A stretch of DNA of 13,935 nt from an uncultured Bacteroidales bacterium (GTDB lineage: Bacteria; Bacteroidota; Bacteroidia; Bacteroidales; UBA932), in contig CALCHD010000050.1 in NCBI GenBank assembly GCA_937901105.1, positions 1-13,935 of the forward strand, written 5' to 3'. This document shows, piece by piece, positions 6,222 to 13,859 of this stretch (its first letter is position 1; every line of letters begins with the position of its first letter). Under the pieces are notes generated by a model. The model worked only from the letters and a program-made list of their open reading frames with translations, was not told the DNA's origin and did not search any database. A program made the translations under genes and the position numbers.

Positions 6222-6257
6222 AAAAAGGCTGCAGAATTTATTTTCTGTGGCCTTTTT
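6222..6257 (+). terminator. Hairpin terminator after the DUF2147 gene
   Basis: Arms of 15 nt (6222-6236 and 6243-6257) pair AAAAAGGC with GCCTTTTT and CAGAA with TTCTG, with two imperfect positions between them and a 6-nt loop. The descending arm ends in a T run, with a further T run nearby at 6262-6267. It begins 20 nt after the stop codon at 6202 and separates this gene from the next promoter. Confidence 0.7.
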
Positions 6258-6270
6258 CACATTTTTTCAA

Positions 6271-6278
6271 TATCTTTG
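6271..6278 (+). promoter_or_regulatory. -7 promoter element for the serine hydrolase / DUF5020 / EF-hand operon
   Basis: TATCTTTG matches TAnnTTTG and lies 32 nt before the ATG at 6311, giving a leader of about 25-30 nt. It comes directly after the preceding terminator. No further promoter element or terminator was seen until 10795, which suggests one three-gene transcript. Confidence 0.55.
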
Positions 6279-6310
6279 GAGTATCTGAAAAATCTAACGA
6301 CAATATAACT

Positions 6311-7846
6311 ATGAAATTCTTGAAAAATTTGTTCAAGGCTGGTGCCTTGATGGCAATTCTTGCCCTTACAGCCTGCAGCAGCAATCCTGCAGAGAAGTAT
6401 TACAAATCCATTCCTGCAGAATTTGACGCAATGTGCCAGCGTGCAATTGACGAGTGGAAAGTTCCAGGTATGGCTGTAGCCGTTGTAAAGGATGGCGAAG
6501 TAGTGTTCCTAAAAGGATTCGGAAATGCAAATTTGGGAGACTCAACTACGGCTCCTGTTCCTGTAACTCCACAGACACAGTTTGTAATTGCTTCAACTTC
6601 AAAGGCATTCACTTCAGGCCTTTTGGCAAACGTAATGGATGAGTATCCGGAGATCAAATGGGATGCACCTGTGAAAAACTATCTTCCGGATTTCAAGCTT
6701 TATGACCCATGGGTCACCGAGAACTTCCAGGTGAGGGAGATTATGTCTCACCACAGCGGTTTCCACAGCTATGCCCTTGATGACCTTCCAACCTGGGGCT
6801 ATAACCGCGATGACCTTTACCGCATCTATGCAACAGTTAGACCGTCTTTCAGTTTCCGTACAAAATACGCTTACAATAACAGCATGTACACCATTGCTGC
6901 AAAGATTATTGAGAAATATACCGGCAAGAGCTGGGATGATGCTTTGGCAGAGCGCATTTTTGCTCCGCTTGAGATGAAGAACAGTACAACAGGAAACAAG
7001 TCTTTTTATACTGCAGAGAACCTTGCACAAGGCTACAGAATGAGAAAAGCAGAGGACAAAGATGAGATTGCTGTTGTTCCACGTACAGACAAGGACCACG
7101 CATTTGCATGGCTTTCAGCTGTTGCCCCTGCCGGTTTTGTAATTTCAACAGCAGAGGATATGGCCAATTGGGTGAAAATGCATCTTGCACACGGTACCTT
7201 CAACGGTAAAGAGGTTATTTCGCGCAAAAACCATAATATGCTGTTCTATCCGCAGACCATTACAGGCAGCGATTCAACACGTCTTACCAACTATGCACAG
7301 GGCTGGACAGTTGAGTATGGCCAGCAGGGCCGCTATATCCGCCACACAGGTCTGGCTTACGGTTATACTGCATTGGTAGGCCTTGTTCCTGACCTAGACC
7401 TTGGATTTGTATTCCTTACCAATAACGGAAGCACTTCAGATCCGCAGTCCGGTCTTGGCCGCGACCTTATTGAACTTTACAGAGGTACAAATAGAACCAC
7501 ACATTTTGATGAGTACTTTGAAGATTATAAAGAGGACCTGTTTGCAAAAGATGAGGAAAAGCCTGCTGTAGAGGAGACTCCGGTTGCAGCATTGGCCAAT
7601 AAGGCTTATACAGGAACATATTATCTTGATGTATTTGGTTCAGCAACTATATACGAGAAAGATGGCAACCTTTACTTCAAGCTTAAAGATGTAGATGCAA
7701 AACTTGAGCACAAGAACGGAAACGTATTCAAATTCTTCCAGCCTGGTTCTGGCACATATGATTTGACATTCAAGGTTAAAGGCAGCCGTGCACAGTCATT
7801 TACATTTGACATCAAGGACCCTATTGGAGACTTTGTTAGAAAATAA
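6311..7846 (+). CDS. Lipoprotein serine hydrolase (beta-lactamase/PBP4-like, with C-terminal DUF3471-like domain)
   Basis: This gene encodes a 511-residue lipoprotein. The signal ends in the lipobox LTAC with the lipidated Cys22. The catalytic domain (about 35-400) has the three beta-lactamase (class C)-type motifs: Ser95-x-x-Lys98 (STSK), Tyr188-x-Asn190 (YNN) and His345-Thr-Gly347 (HTG, in place of KTG). An acidic linker with Pro and Glu (about 405-428) joins a C-terminal beta-rich domain (about 430-511) beginning YTGTYYLDVFG, which resembles DUF3471/lipocalin-like tails. Such proteins act as peptidases, esterases or D-amino-acid amidases in the periplasm or at the cell surface; true beta-lactamase activity is not implied. 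It is the first gene of a three-gene unit, 9 nt before the next frame. Confidence 0.88.
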   Translation: MKFLKNLFKAGALMAILALTACSSNPAEKYYKSIPAEFDAMCQRAIDEWKVPGMAVAVVKDGEVVFLKGFGNANLGDSTTAPVPVTPQTQFVIASTSKAFTSGLLANVMDEYPEIKWDAPVKNYLPDFKLYDPWVTENFQVREIMSHHSGFHSYALDDLPTWGYNRDDLYRIYATVRPSFSFRTKYAYNNSMYTIAAKIIEKYTGKSWDDALAERIFAPLEMKNSTTGNKSFYTAENLAQGYRMRKAEDKDEIAVVPRTDKDHAFAWLSAVAPAGFVISTAEDMANWVKMHLAHGTFNGKEVISRKNHNMLFYPQTITGSDSTRLTNYAQGWTVEYGQQGRYIRHTGLAYGYTALVGLVPDLDLGFVFLTNNGSTSDPQSGLGRDLIELYRGTNRTTHFDEYFEDYKEDLFAKDEEKPAVEETPVAALANKAYTGTYYLDVFGSATIYEKDGNLYFKLKDVDAKLEHKNGNVFKFFQPGSGTYDLTFKVKGSRAQSFTFDIKDPIGDFVRK

Positions 7847-7855
7847 CTCAAGACT

Positions 7856-8572
7856 ATGTTGATGAAAAAGGTATTTCTATCATGTACTGCAATAATTGCA
7901 ATGTCAGTTTTTGCAGTTAATAGGGCAAGCGCCCAGAATGTACAGCTTTTCTATGATACAGAGAGGGAGTGCAAGACTACAACTATTGAAATGTTCAAGC
8001 CGGATTCATTTGGCAGCACATTCTTCTTTGCAGATTTTGACTATTCTCCAAAGGTGAGCGGAGCGTATTGGGAGATTGCCAGAGAGTTGTGCTGGTGGCA
8101 GGATACAGATATGAAATGGCTTTCGGTTCATGTAGAGTACAACGGAGGTATGAATTCGGCTGCTGGATCGTTCAATAATGCATGGCTGGCAGGCCTTACA
8201 TATTCCGGCCATTCTTCAGATTTCAGCAAAACCTGGTCTTTGTCTGCCATGTACAAGCACATTCCTGATACATATGGCCTGAATGGCAGCAAGCAGGAGG
8301 CAAATTTCCAGATTACAGGTGTTTGGGGTATTTCATTTGCAGAAGGATGGTGCTCATTCAGCGGATTTGCAGATTTCTGGAAAGAGGCAAGGCCTTGGCA
8401 GGATACAGAGTACATATTTATGGCAGAACCGCAGTTCTGGGTTAATCTGAATAAGGCTGAAGGTTGGGAAAAAATAAATTTGAGTGTAGGCGGTGAACTA
8501 GAGATTTCATCAAACTTTGTTGAGAAAGGGTTCAAGGTTATGCCGGCTATTGGTGCCAAATGGACATTTTAG
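7856..8572 (+). CDS. DUF5020-like outer-membrane beta-barrel protein
   Basis: This gene encodes 238 residues with a signal peptide (MKKVFLSCTAIIAMSVFAVN, cut near ASAQ). The rest alternates aromatic and polar residues as in a small outer-membrane barrel and ends in Phe (GAKWTF), the usual barrel C-terminus. TTTIEMFKPDSFGSTFFF and GAYWEIARELCWW are the segments I recognise from the DUF5020 family, which resembles Tsx-type nucleoside channels; transport is not shown. The start at 7856 (MLMKK) could equally be the ATG at 7862 (MKK). The gene lies between a lipoprotein hydrolase and a large membrane protein in one transcript, so it may pass the hydrolase's product or substrate across the outer membrane. 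That link is inference. Confidence 0.78.
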   Translation: MLMKKVFLSCTAIIAMSVFAVNRASAQNVQLFYDTERECKTTTIEMFKPDSFGSTFFFADFDYSPKVSGAYWEIARELCWWQDTDMKWLSVHVEYNGGMNSAAGSFNNAWLAGLTYSGHSSDFSKTWSLSAMYKHIPDTYGLNGSKQEANFQITGVWGISFAEGWCSFSGFADFWKEARPWQDTEYIFMAEPQFWVNLNKAEGWEKINLSVGGELEISSNFVEKGFKVMPAIGAKWTF

Positions 8573-8596
8573 TAAATAATATAATAAGATATAGAT

Positions 8597-10768
8597 ATGG
8601 CTTTATTAGGCAAATCAAAAAGTTATAATTGGGAGTTTGAGAATATAGGTGGAACTCCCAGAATCAAAATAAGGAACGGTGAAGACATTGCCAACCTTTG
8701 CAATCTTGACACCAAGCTGTGGACAGTGCTTTCATGTCCGGTTCAGGGTCTGGAAATTGATGATAAGAGCCTGGCTTTTATTGATTCAAACGGAGACGGA
8801 AAGATAAGGGTGACTGATATCCTTACTACTGCAAAATGGATTACTGATGCCCTAGTAAACAAAGACCTTATACTTAAGGGCGAGGATCATATTGACATCA
8901 AGGAGTTCAATACCTCAACAGAGGTGGGATACAAGCTTTTCAGCTCTTCAAAGCAAATTCTTGAGAATCTTGGAAAGCAGGAGCAGACTGTTTCTTTGGC
9001 AGAGACATCTGATGTTTCAAAAATCTTTGCACAGACTCGTTTTAACGGAGACGGTGTAATCACAGAGAATACCGCTGAAGATCCAATGGAGAAGTGTGCA
9101 ATTGCAGCGGCTGTTGCTGTAACTGGCGGAACTGCAGACCGTAGCGGAGCTCCAGGTGTGAATGCTGCGCAGATAGAAGCGTTTTATGCATCTTTGCAGG
9201 CATATGATGCTTGGCAGAAAGCTGCAGTTGAAGCGCCGTTTGGGGCTGATACAGATGGTGTAATAGCAGCATACAATGCTCTTGATGCAAAGGTGAAGGA
9301 CTTCTTTATGAGAAGCAAGCTTGCTGCTTTCTCTCCGGCCAGCACTGAAAAGCTTGATGTTCAGACTTCACAGATTGAGGCAATCAGTGCAGGCAATCTT
9401 GCAGATAAAGGTGAGGAGATTGCGCAGTATCCTATTGCAAGGGTTACCGGAAAGGCAGAGATTGACCTTTCAGAGCCTGTCAATCCGGCATGGGCAGCTC
9501 AGTTCAATGCTGTAGTAAAGGCTGCTTTGCCAGAGAGCAAAACCATTACAGAGCAAGATTGGGCGTCTGTTGCTTCAAAGATAAATGCCTATGTTTCATG
9601 GAAAGGGGCAAAGGCAGGTGCAGAGGTTGAGGCATTGGGATACGATGCCGTGAAGCAGTTCCTGTCAGAGAATAAGAAAGATGCCCTTTTGGCCCTTGTT
9701 GCCAGTGATGCAGAATTGGCAGAGGAGGCAAACAACATAGATATGGTTGTGAAGTTCCTTCATATATACAGGGATTTCTACAGGCTGTTGAGAAACTTCA
9801 TCACTTTTGAGGATTTCTATTGTAAGGACAAGAAGATAAATGCAATCTTCCAGAACGGAAGGCTTATCGTAGACCAGAGGGAGTGCAGATTCTGTATGAA
9901 TGTTGCAGATATGGGCAAACACAATGCTACAGCTGCTTCAAGCGGAATGTACCTTCTATACTGTGACTGTACTACCAAACAGAGTGCTGCCAAGCTTCAG
10001 ATAGTTGCAGCTGTAACAGTTGGAGAGGTTGGCAACCTTTCTGTTGGAAAGAATGCAATCTACTACGATACAAAAGGAGTTGAGTGGGATGCAGTAATCA
10101 CCAAGATTGTGGATAACCCTATCAGCGTGAAACAGGCATTCTGGAGCCCTTACCGCAGAATGGCTGCAGTTGTTGAAAATCTTATAAACAAGAGTGCGGC
10201 TGAAAAGGATGCCAAGTTGATGGCAGATGCAACTGCAAAGATTAATGCGGCACCTGCATCATTGCCGGCAGCACCTGCTGGAGGTGACGGCAAGCAGGCT
10301 GCAGCAGCACCACCATTCGACATAGCAAAATTTGCCGGTATTTTTGCTGCCATAGGTATGGCTGTAGGTATGATAGGTACAGCACTTGCGAGCCTGGCTG
10401 AAGGTATCTTTGCCCTTAAATGGTGGCAGCTTGTACTTTCGCTGATTGCAATACTTCTAATCATTTCCGGCCCTGCCATGGTAATGGCGTGGATGAAGTT
10501 GAGGCGCAGAAATATCGCACCTCTATTGAATGCAAACGGCTGGGCGATAAATGCATCTTCAAAGATCAGCATTCCATTTGGCGAAACGCTTACTGACAGT
10601 GCAAAATATCCTCTTATTAAATTGAAGGATCCATATAAGAAGAAAGGAATGAGTGCTGGAGGCAAGATACTATGGGTTTTATTTGCCCTTCTTCTAATTG
10701 CAGCTGCTGCATGTGTTGTCCTTTATTTTAAAGATTCTGTAATATTCATGAAGATATTCAGCTTTTAA
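8597..10768 (+). CDS. Uncharacterised 723-aa membrane protein with EF-hand-like loop and Cys-rich motif
   Basis: There is no signal peptide, so about 570 residues should be cytosolic. Residues 63-74 (DSNGDGKIRVTD) form an EF-hand-type calcium loop with Asp63, Asn65, Asp67, Gly68 and Asp74, and FNGDGVITEN at 149-158 is a degenerate second loop. An Ala/Glu-rich helical middle (about 185-380) follows. A conserved-looking block at 385-530 then contains Cys430-x-x-Cys433, His442 and Cys456-x-Cys458 (YLLYCDC), a possible metal site, followed by VGKNAIYYDTKG and VDNPISVKQAFWSPYRR. An Ala/Pro linker (about 550-573) precedes two hydrophobic helices at 576-632, and the conserved-looking NANGWAIN at 646-653 precedes a final helix at 690-712. 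I recall similar unnamed proteins in Bacteroidota and Proteobacteria but know no function. It is the last gene of the unit, 24 nt after the barrel gene. Confidence 0.8.
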   Translation: MALLGKSKSYNWEFENIGGTPRIKIRNGEDIANLCNLDTKLWTVLSCPVQGLEIDDKSLAFIDSNGDGKIRVTDILTTAKWITDALVNKDLILKGEDHIDIKEFNTSTEVGYKLFSSSKQILENLGKQEQTVSLAETSDVSKIFAQTRFNGDGVITENTAEDPMEKCAIAAAVAVTGGTADRSGAPGVNAAQIEAFYASLQAYDAWQKAAVEAPFGADTDGVIAAYNALDAKVKDFFMRSKLAAFSPASTEKLDVQTSQIEAISAGNLADKGEEIAQYPIARVTGKAEIDLSEPVNPAWAAQFNAVVKAALPESKTITEQDWASVASKINAYVSWKGAKAGAEVEALGYDAVKQFLSENKKDALLALVASDAELAEEANNIDMVVKFLHIYRDFYRLLRNFITFEDFYCKDKKINAIFQNGRLIVDQRECRFCMNVADMGKHNATAASSGMYLLYCDCTTKQSAAKLQIVAAVTVGEVGNLSVGKNAIYYDTKGVEWDAVITKIVDNPISVKQAFWSPYRRMAAVVENLINKSAAEKDAKLMADATAKINAAPASLPAAPAGGDGKQAAAAPPFDIAKFAGIFAAIGMAVGMIGTALASLAEGIFALKWWQLVLSLIAILLIISGPAMVMAWMKLRRRNIAPLLNANGWAINASSKISIPFGETLTDSAKYPLIKLKDPYKKKGMSAGGKILWVLFALLLIAAAACVVLYFKDSVIFMKIFSF

Positions 10769-10794
10769 GGGGTAAATAGCGTAAATTTTTTTAG

Positions 10795-10839
10795 GAAAAA
10801 GAAATTTCTTCTGTTGAAGGAGTTTCTTTTTCTTTTTTT
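10795..10839 (+). terminator. Strong hairpin terminator of the three-gene operon
   Basis: The stem is GAAAAAGAAA paired with TTTCTTTTTC, extended inward by seven more pairs (TTTCTTC with GAAGGAG, two of them G-U) around a TGTT loop. It spans 10795-10832 and is followed by seven T residues. It lies 26 nt after the stop codon at 10768 and closes the transcription unit that starts near 6280. Confidence 0.8.
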
Positions 10840-10864
10840 GGCATAGCTTACCGGTTCTGCTCTA

Positions 10865-10872
10865 TACTTTTG
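10865..10872 (+). promoter_or_regulatory. -7 promoter element for the fimbrillin-like lipoprotein gene
   Basis: TACTTTTG followed by CAGCA matches TAnnTTTG and comes just after the operon terminator. A TTTG lies 24 nt upstream of the element, slightly too far for the usual -33 spacing. If it is used, the leader to the preferred ATG at 10964 would be about 85 nt, and very pyrimidine-rich. Confidence 0.5.
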
Positions 10873-10963
10873 CAGCAACGGGAAGGTGAGGAACAGTTCA
10901 TTTATTTTGCTTGTATTTTCTAATTTTTTCTTTCACTTCCTTTCCTTCCTGTTTTTTTGTGTT

Positions 10964-13192
10964 ATGAGGAGTTGTATGCTTTTTTTATTTGCTGCCGTAA
11001 TTTTGGCAGGATGCTGCAGGGTGGGTGATCCTGTACAGGATGTGCGTAGTGTAAAGATTGAGTTTGCATTGCAGGGCCTTGAGTGTACAAAGGCAATTGA
11101 TGATGACCTGATTGATAATGTGAACATTTATCTTGTTGACAGCAGGGGATATGTGCATTCTCATCATTATCTGGAGAACCCAGGAAATATAGAGATAGGA
11201 TTTTATGCCGGACAGACATATACTATGTATGTGCTGGCAAATGTGGGGAAAGCTGCAAATGTAAAAAATGTGGAGGATATATTGTCTCTGGAGCATGGGG
11301 GCTGGTCTTCAGTTGCAGGATGTGTGCCTATGTCGGGATTATATGGGCCGGAACTGCTTGAAGATGGTGAGACTGTTACTGTCCTCCTTGCCAGAATGGT
11401 GGCAAAGGTTGTAGTAAAGGGAGACTTTTCACAGCTTGACAATGATGTGGACATAGATGTGAAGAGCGTGCGGTTGAGGAATGTGCCCAGAAAGAGTTTT
11501 GTGTTCAATGAAAATAAAGTTGACTTTTCAAGTGATGCGGAGGACGGCCTTCCTGTTTATGTCTCATCTTTATGGGCGTTCATTAATGGTGTAGAGCTGT
11601 ATCAGATGGAAAATCTTCAGGGGAGGCTGCTTCCGCTCAATACAATACCATCGGGCAAGGTGTTCCCGCAGGGAAGCATTTATGAATCTGTCTGCAGTTA
11701 TGTTGAGATTCAGGCTGCATACAGTTCAAGCGAGAAGGAAGGTGATGTGGTTTACCGTTTCTATTTGGGTGGGGATGCCGTGTCTGATTTTGATGTATAC
11801 AGGAATTCCCAATATAATGTCACTGTATATTTTAAAGGGAAAGGTGGAGTTGATGAGAATGGATGGAGAGTAGATGTGTCAGACCTTGAGAGCGTTGTCC
11901 CTCCTGATGTTGAATTTGAGGAGAACTCGCGGATAATGTATGACCTTGAAGAATCCACTCTCCGGTTCCATAAAATGGAAGGAAAAGGGGAACTGGAAGT
12001 TACAAGTTCAGATCCCTCTGTGGTGCAAGTGCTCGGTTATGGCAGGAATGGTGTTGAAGTGAGGGCCCTCAAGCCTGGAACGGCATCAGTTACTGCAAGG
12101 CTGGGTACAGGCCAGGCAACGTGCAGCATAGCGGTTGAGAAGTTGAGGATAGAGCCCAAATACCCCTCTGTAACATTATATAATCATTTCTATGAGGATA
12201 TAGAGTATGCTATATTTCCGGCACATGCTTCAGGTATGGCAGTATCGGTCTCTTCCAGTACTGCAAATGTGGTTACAGGATACCGGAATATACCCAACAG
12301 GGTGATACCCCAATATGCAGCAGATGGTCTCTTCCCCATAGATGAGAAGATAACCCTTTCATTGGATGCAAGAAGTGATGTGAAGGCAGATGTCTCCATT
12401 AAGGTGAAGCCTATGCTTGAGATGCTGCCCAAGCTTATTGTGAATGCAAATATGGGCAGCAGTACAATGGTAAAGGGGCTGGGACTCCAATGTGCACCAA
12501 GGGCACAGGTGGATTTCAGTTGGGCTCCCAATGACGGCGTCTCAATTTATGGTGATCCGGGCAGCAACATTACAATAGACAGCAAGAACGGCAATATATC
12601 ATTCCCTGTTCCCAATGCGGCCAACGGTGTATACAGGCTCAGGGCAAAAGTGATTGGAGATGACGGGTACGGAAATGTTGAACAGCTGCATGTGGATGCG
12701 GTAAAGTATTGTGACATTTCAGTGTATGAGACAATCTATCTTGTTGGAGTCTCCAAGACAATGGGCAAGGAGAGAATTTCTGCGAGTCCGTTAAGGTGGA
12801 AATACAGCAATGAGGTTGTAGCAAAATGGCTCTCACACCCAAAGTCTCTACTGTTCCCGAATGGAGAGCTGTTTTTTGATTACGGTTTTGTATACAAGGG
12901 CAATACCTATACAGATTCCCATACTGAATTCCAGGAGGAGTACACTTTCACTTTTAAAAAGGGTGAACCTGTAAGATATGCTCTGGAAGATGATGACAGG
13001 ATATTCAACGGCGAGGTGCCGGAATATTATATAGACTACTTTTATCTGCAGCCTGCAGTATCTCCATATATTAACGGCAATATGCAGGAGGGTACAAAGT
13101 TTGTCTACATATATTCGCTGCAGTTTGTGAAGGGCTTCTCTGAAGACCCTTCTCCAGACTGGGAGAGGATATTTGATTTCATATACAGATGA
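10964..13192 (+). CDS. Large surface lipoprotein, fimbrillin-like (DUF4906 / FimB-Mfa2-like) with Ig-like domain
   Basis: This gene encodes 742 residues from the ATG at 10964. A short lipoprotein signal (MRSCMLFLFAAVILAGC) puts the lipidated Cys at 17. Residues about 25-310 look like the fimbrillin-type fold of Bacteroidales adhesin anchors: DNVNIYLVDSRGYV, YTMYVLANVGK, VPMSG, LLARMVAKVVV and RFYLGG...DFDVYRNSQY. A bacterial Ig-like (Big_2-type) segment follows at about 325-395 (SSDPSVVQVLGYGRNGVEVR, LKPGTASVTARLG). The C-terminal 340 residues are beta-rich and not recognised. The frame stays open upstream to a GTG at 10886, but that would add an abnormal Phe-rich hydrophobic stretch. It would be exported and anchored by its lipid, perhaps as an adhesin or pilus-associated anchor; the exact family is uncertain. 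It looks like a single-gene unit, with no fimbrial subunit or TonB-type partner nearby. Confidence 0.75.
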   Translation: MRSCMLFLFAAVILAGCCRVGDPVQDVRSVKIEFALQGLECTKAIDDDLIDNVNIYLVDSRGYVHSHHYLENPGNIEIGFYAGQTYTMYVLANVGKAANVKNVEDILSLEHGGWSSVAGCVPMSGLYGPELLEDGETVTVLLARMVAKVVVKGDFSQLDNDVDIDVKSVRLRNVPRKSFVFNENKVDFSSDAEDGLPVYVSSLWAFINGVELYQMENLQGRLLPLNTIPSGKVFPQGSIYESVCSYVEIQAAYSSSEKEGDVVYRFYLGGDAVSDFDVYRNSQYNVTVYFKGKGGVDENGWRVDVSDLESVVPPDVEFEENSRIMYDLEESTLRFHKMEGKGELEVTSSDPSVVQVLGYGRNGVEVRALKPGTASVTARLGTGQATCSIAVEKLRIEPKYPSVTLYNHFYEDIEYAIFPAHASGMAVSVSSSTANVVTGYRNIPNRVIPQYAADGLFPIDEKITLSLDARSDVKADVSIKVKPMLEMLPKLIVNANMGSSTMVKGLGLQCAPRAQVDFSWAPNDGVSIYGDPGSNITIDSKNGNISFPVPNAANGVYRLRAKVIGDDGYGNVEQLHVDAVKYCDISVYETIYLVGVSKTMGKERISASPLRWKYSNEVVAKWLSHPKSLLFPNGELFFDYGFVYKGNTYTDSHTEFQEEYTFTFKKGEPVRYALEDDDRIFNGEVPEYYIDYFYLQPAVSPYINGNMQEGTKFVYIYSLQFVKGFSEDPSPDWERIFDFIYR

Positions 13193-13252
13193 CCCTGCTC
13201 TTTTTCAGTTCATCTTTCCCCCCTCCAGACCTCTTGATATAAGTATTTTTCT

Positions 13253-13260
13253 TAACTTTG
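13253..13260 (+). promoter_or_regulatory. -7 promoter element for rfbC-rfbD
   Basis: TAACTTTG followed by CGGG matches TAnnTTTG and lies 23 nt before the ATG at 13284, giving a leader of about 15-20 nt. A TTG lies 16 nt upstream of the element, slightly closer than the usual -33 distance. Confidence 0.5.
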
Positions 13261-13283
13261 CGGGATACTATTAAAGAAAAGAC

Positions 13284-13856
13284 ATGAGCATTATCAAGAC
13301 AGAACTGGAGGGGGTTTTTATTATTGAGCCAAAAGTGTTTGGAGACGAGAGGGGATACTTTTTTGAAAGCTACAACAAGGAGAGGTTCTTTCAGGAGACA
13401 GGATATGATGTGGAGTTTGTTCAGGACAATGAGAGCAAATCTTCATATGGCGTTTTGAGAGGACTTCATTTCCAGAAAGGGGAGTATGCGCAGAGCAAGC
13501 TTGTGAGGGTAGTACAGGGAAGAGTAATGGATGTGGCTGTGGATATAAGGAAGGGCTCACCAACTTTCGGGAAGCATGTATGCATAGAGCTTACAGGAGA
13601 AAATCATAGGCAGGCATTTATCCCTAGAGGATTTGCTCACGGATTTGTGGTGTTGAGCGAGACTGCTGTATTCCAGTACAAGTGTGACAATCTTTATGCT
13701 CCTGCTAGTGAAGGGGCTGTGGCTTGGAATGACCCGGAGATTGGAATTGATTGGGGAATTCCAGAAGAGGACATCCTGTTGTCTGACAAGGACAAGAAGC
13801 ATCCGATGCTTAAGGATGCTCCGGAACTGTTTGACTATAACGTAAATCTGTATTAG
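13284..13856 (+). CDS. rfbC: dTDP-4-dehydrorhamnose 3,5-epimerase
   Basis: This is a full-length 190-residue RmlC-family epimerase, the third step of dTDP-L-rhamnose synthesis, acting in the cytosol on dTDP-4-dehydro-6-deoxyglucose. Visible motifs are FGDERGYFFESY (19-30), QDNESKSSYGVLRGLHFQ with the catalytic His62, SKLVRVVQG with Lys72, IPRGFAHGFVVLSE (His119), and FQYKCDNLYAP with the probable catalytic-acid Tyr132. WNDPEIGIDWG (148-158) is the usual C-terminal signature. Length and order of motifs are normal. The rfbD start follows the stop by 3 nt, so the two are co-transcribed, as in other rhamnose clusters. It has its own promoter element and is likely the left end of a polysaccharide or O-antigen locus continuing beyond the window. 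Confidence 0.95.
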   Translation: MSIIKTELEGVFIIEPKVFGDERGYFFESYNKERFFQETGYDVEFVQDNESKSSYGVLRGLHFQKGEYAQSKLVRVVQGRVMDVAVDIRKGSPTFGKHVCIELTGENHRQAFIPRGFAHGFVVLSETAVFQYKCDNLYAPASEGAVAWNDPEIGIDWGIPEEDILLSDKDKKHPMLKDAPELFDYNVNLY

Positions 13857-13859
13857 TCC

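Noticed and set aside
10150..10665. 171-codon minus-strand frame opposite the EF-hand protein's membrane part
   Set aside because: It is a shadow of the Ala-rich linker and helices. The plus-strand frame is clearly the coding one.
13188..13214. Weak hairpin (GATGA/TCATC with CTG/CAG) after the lipoprotein stop as a terminator
   Set aside because: The arms are short and interrupted, there is no T run after it, and it overlaps the stop codon, so I could not support it.
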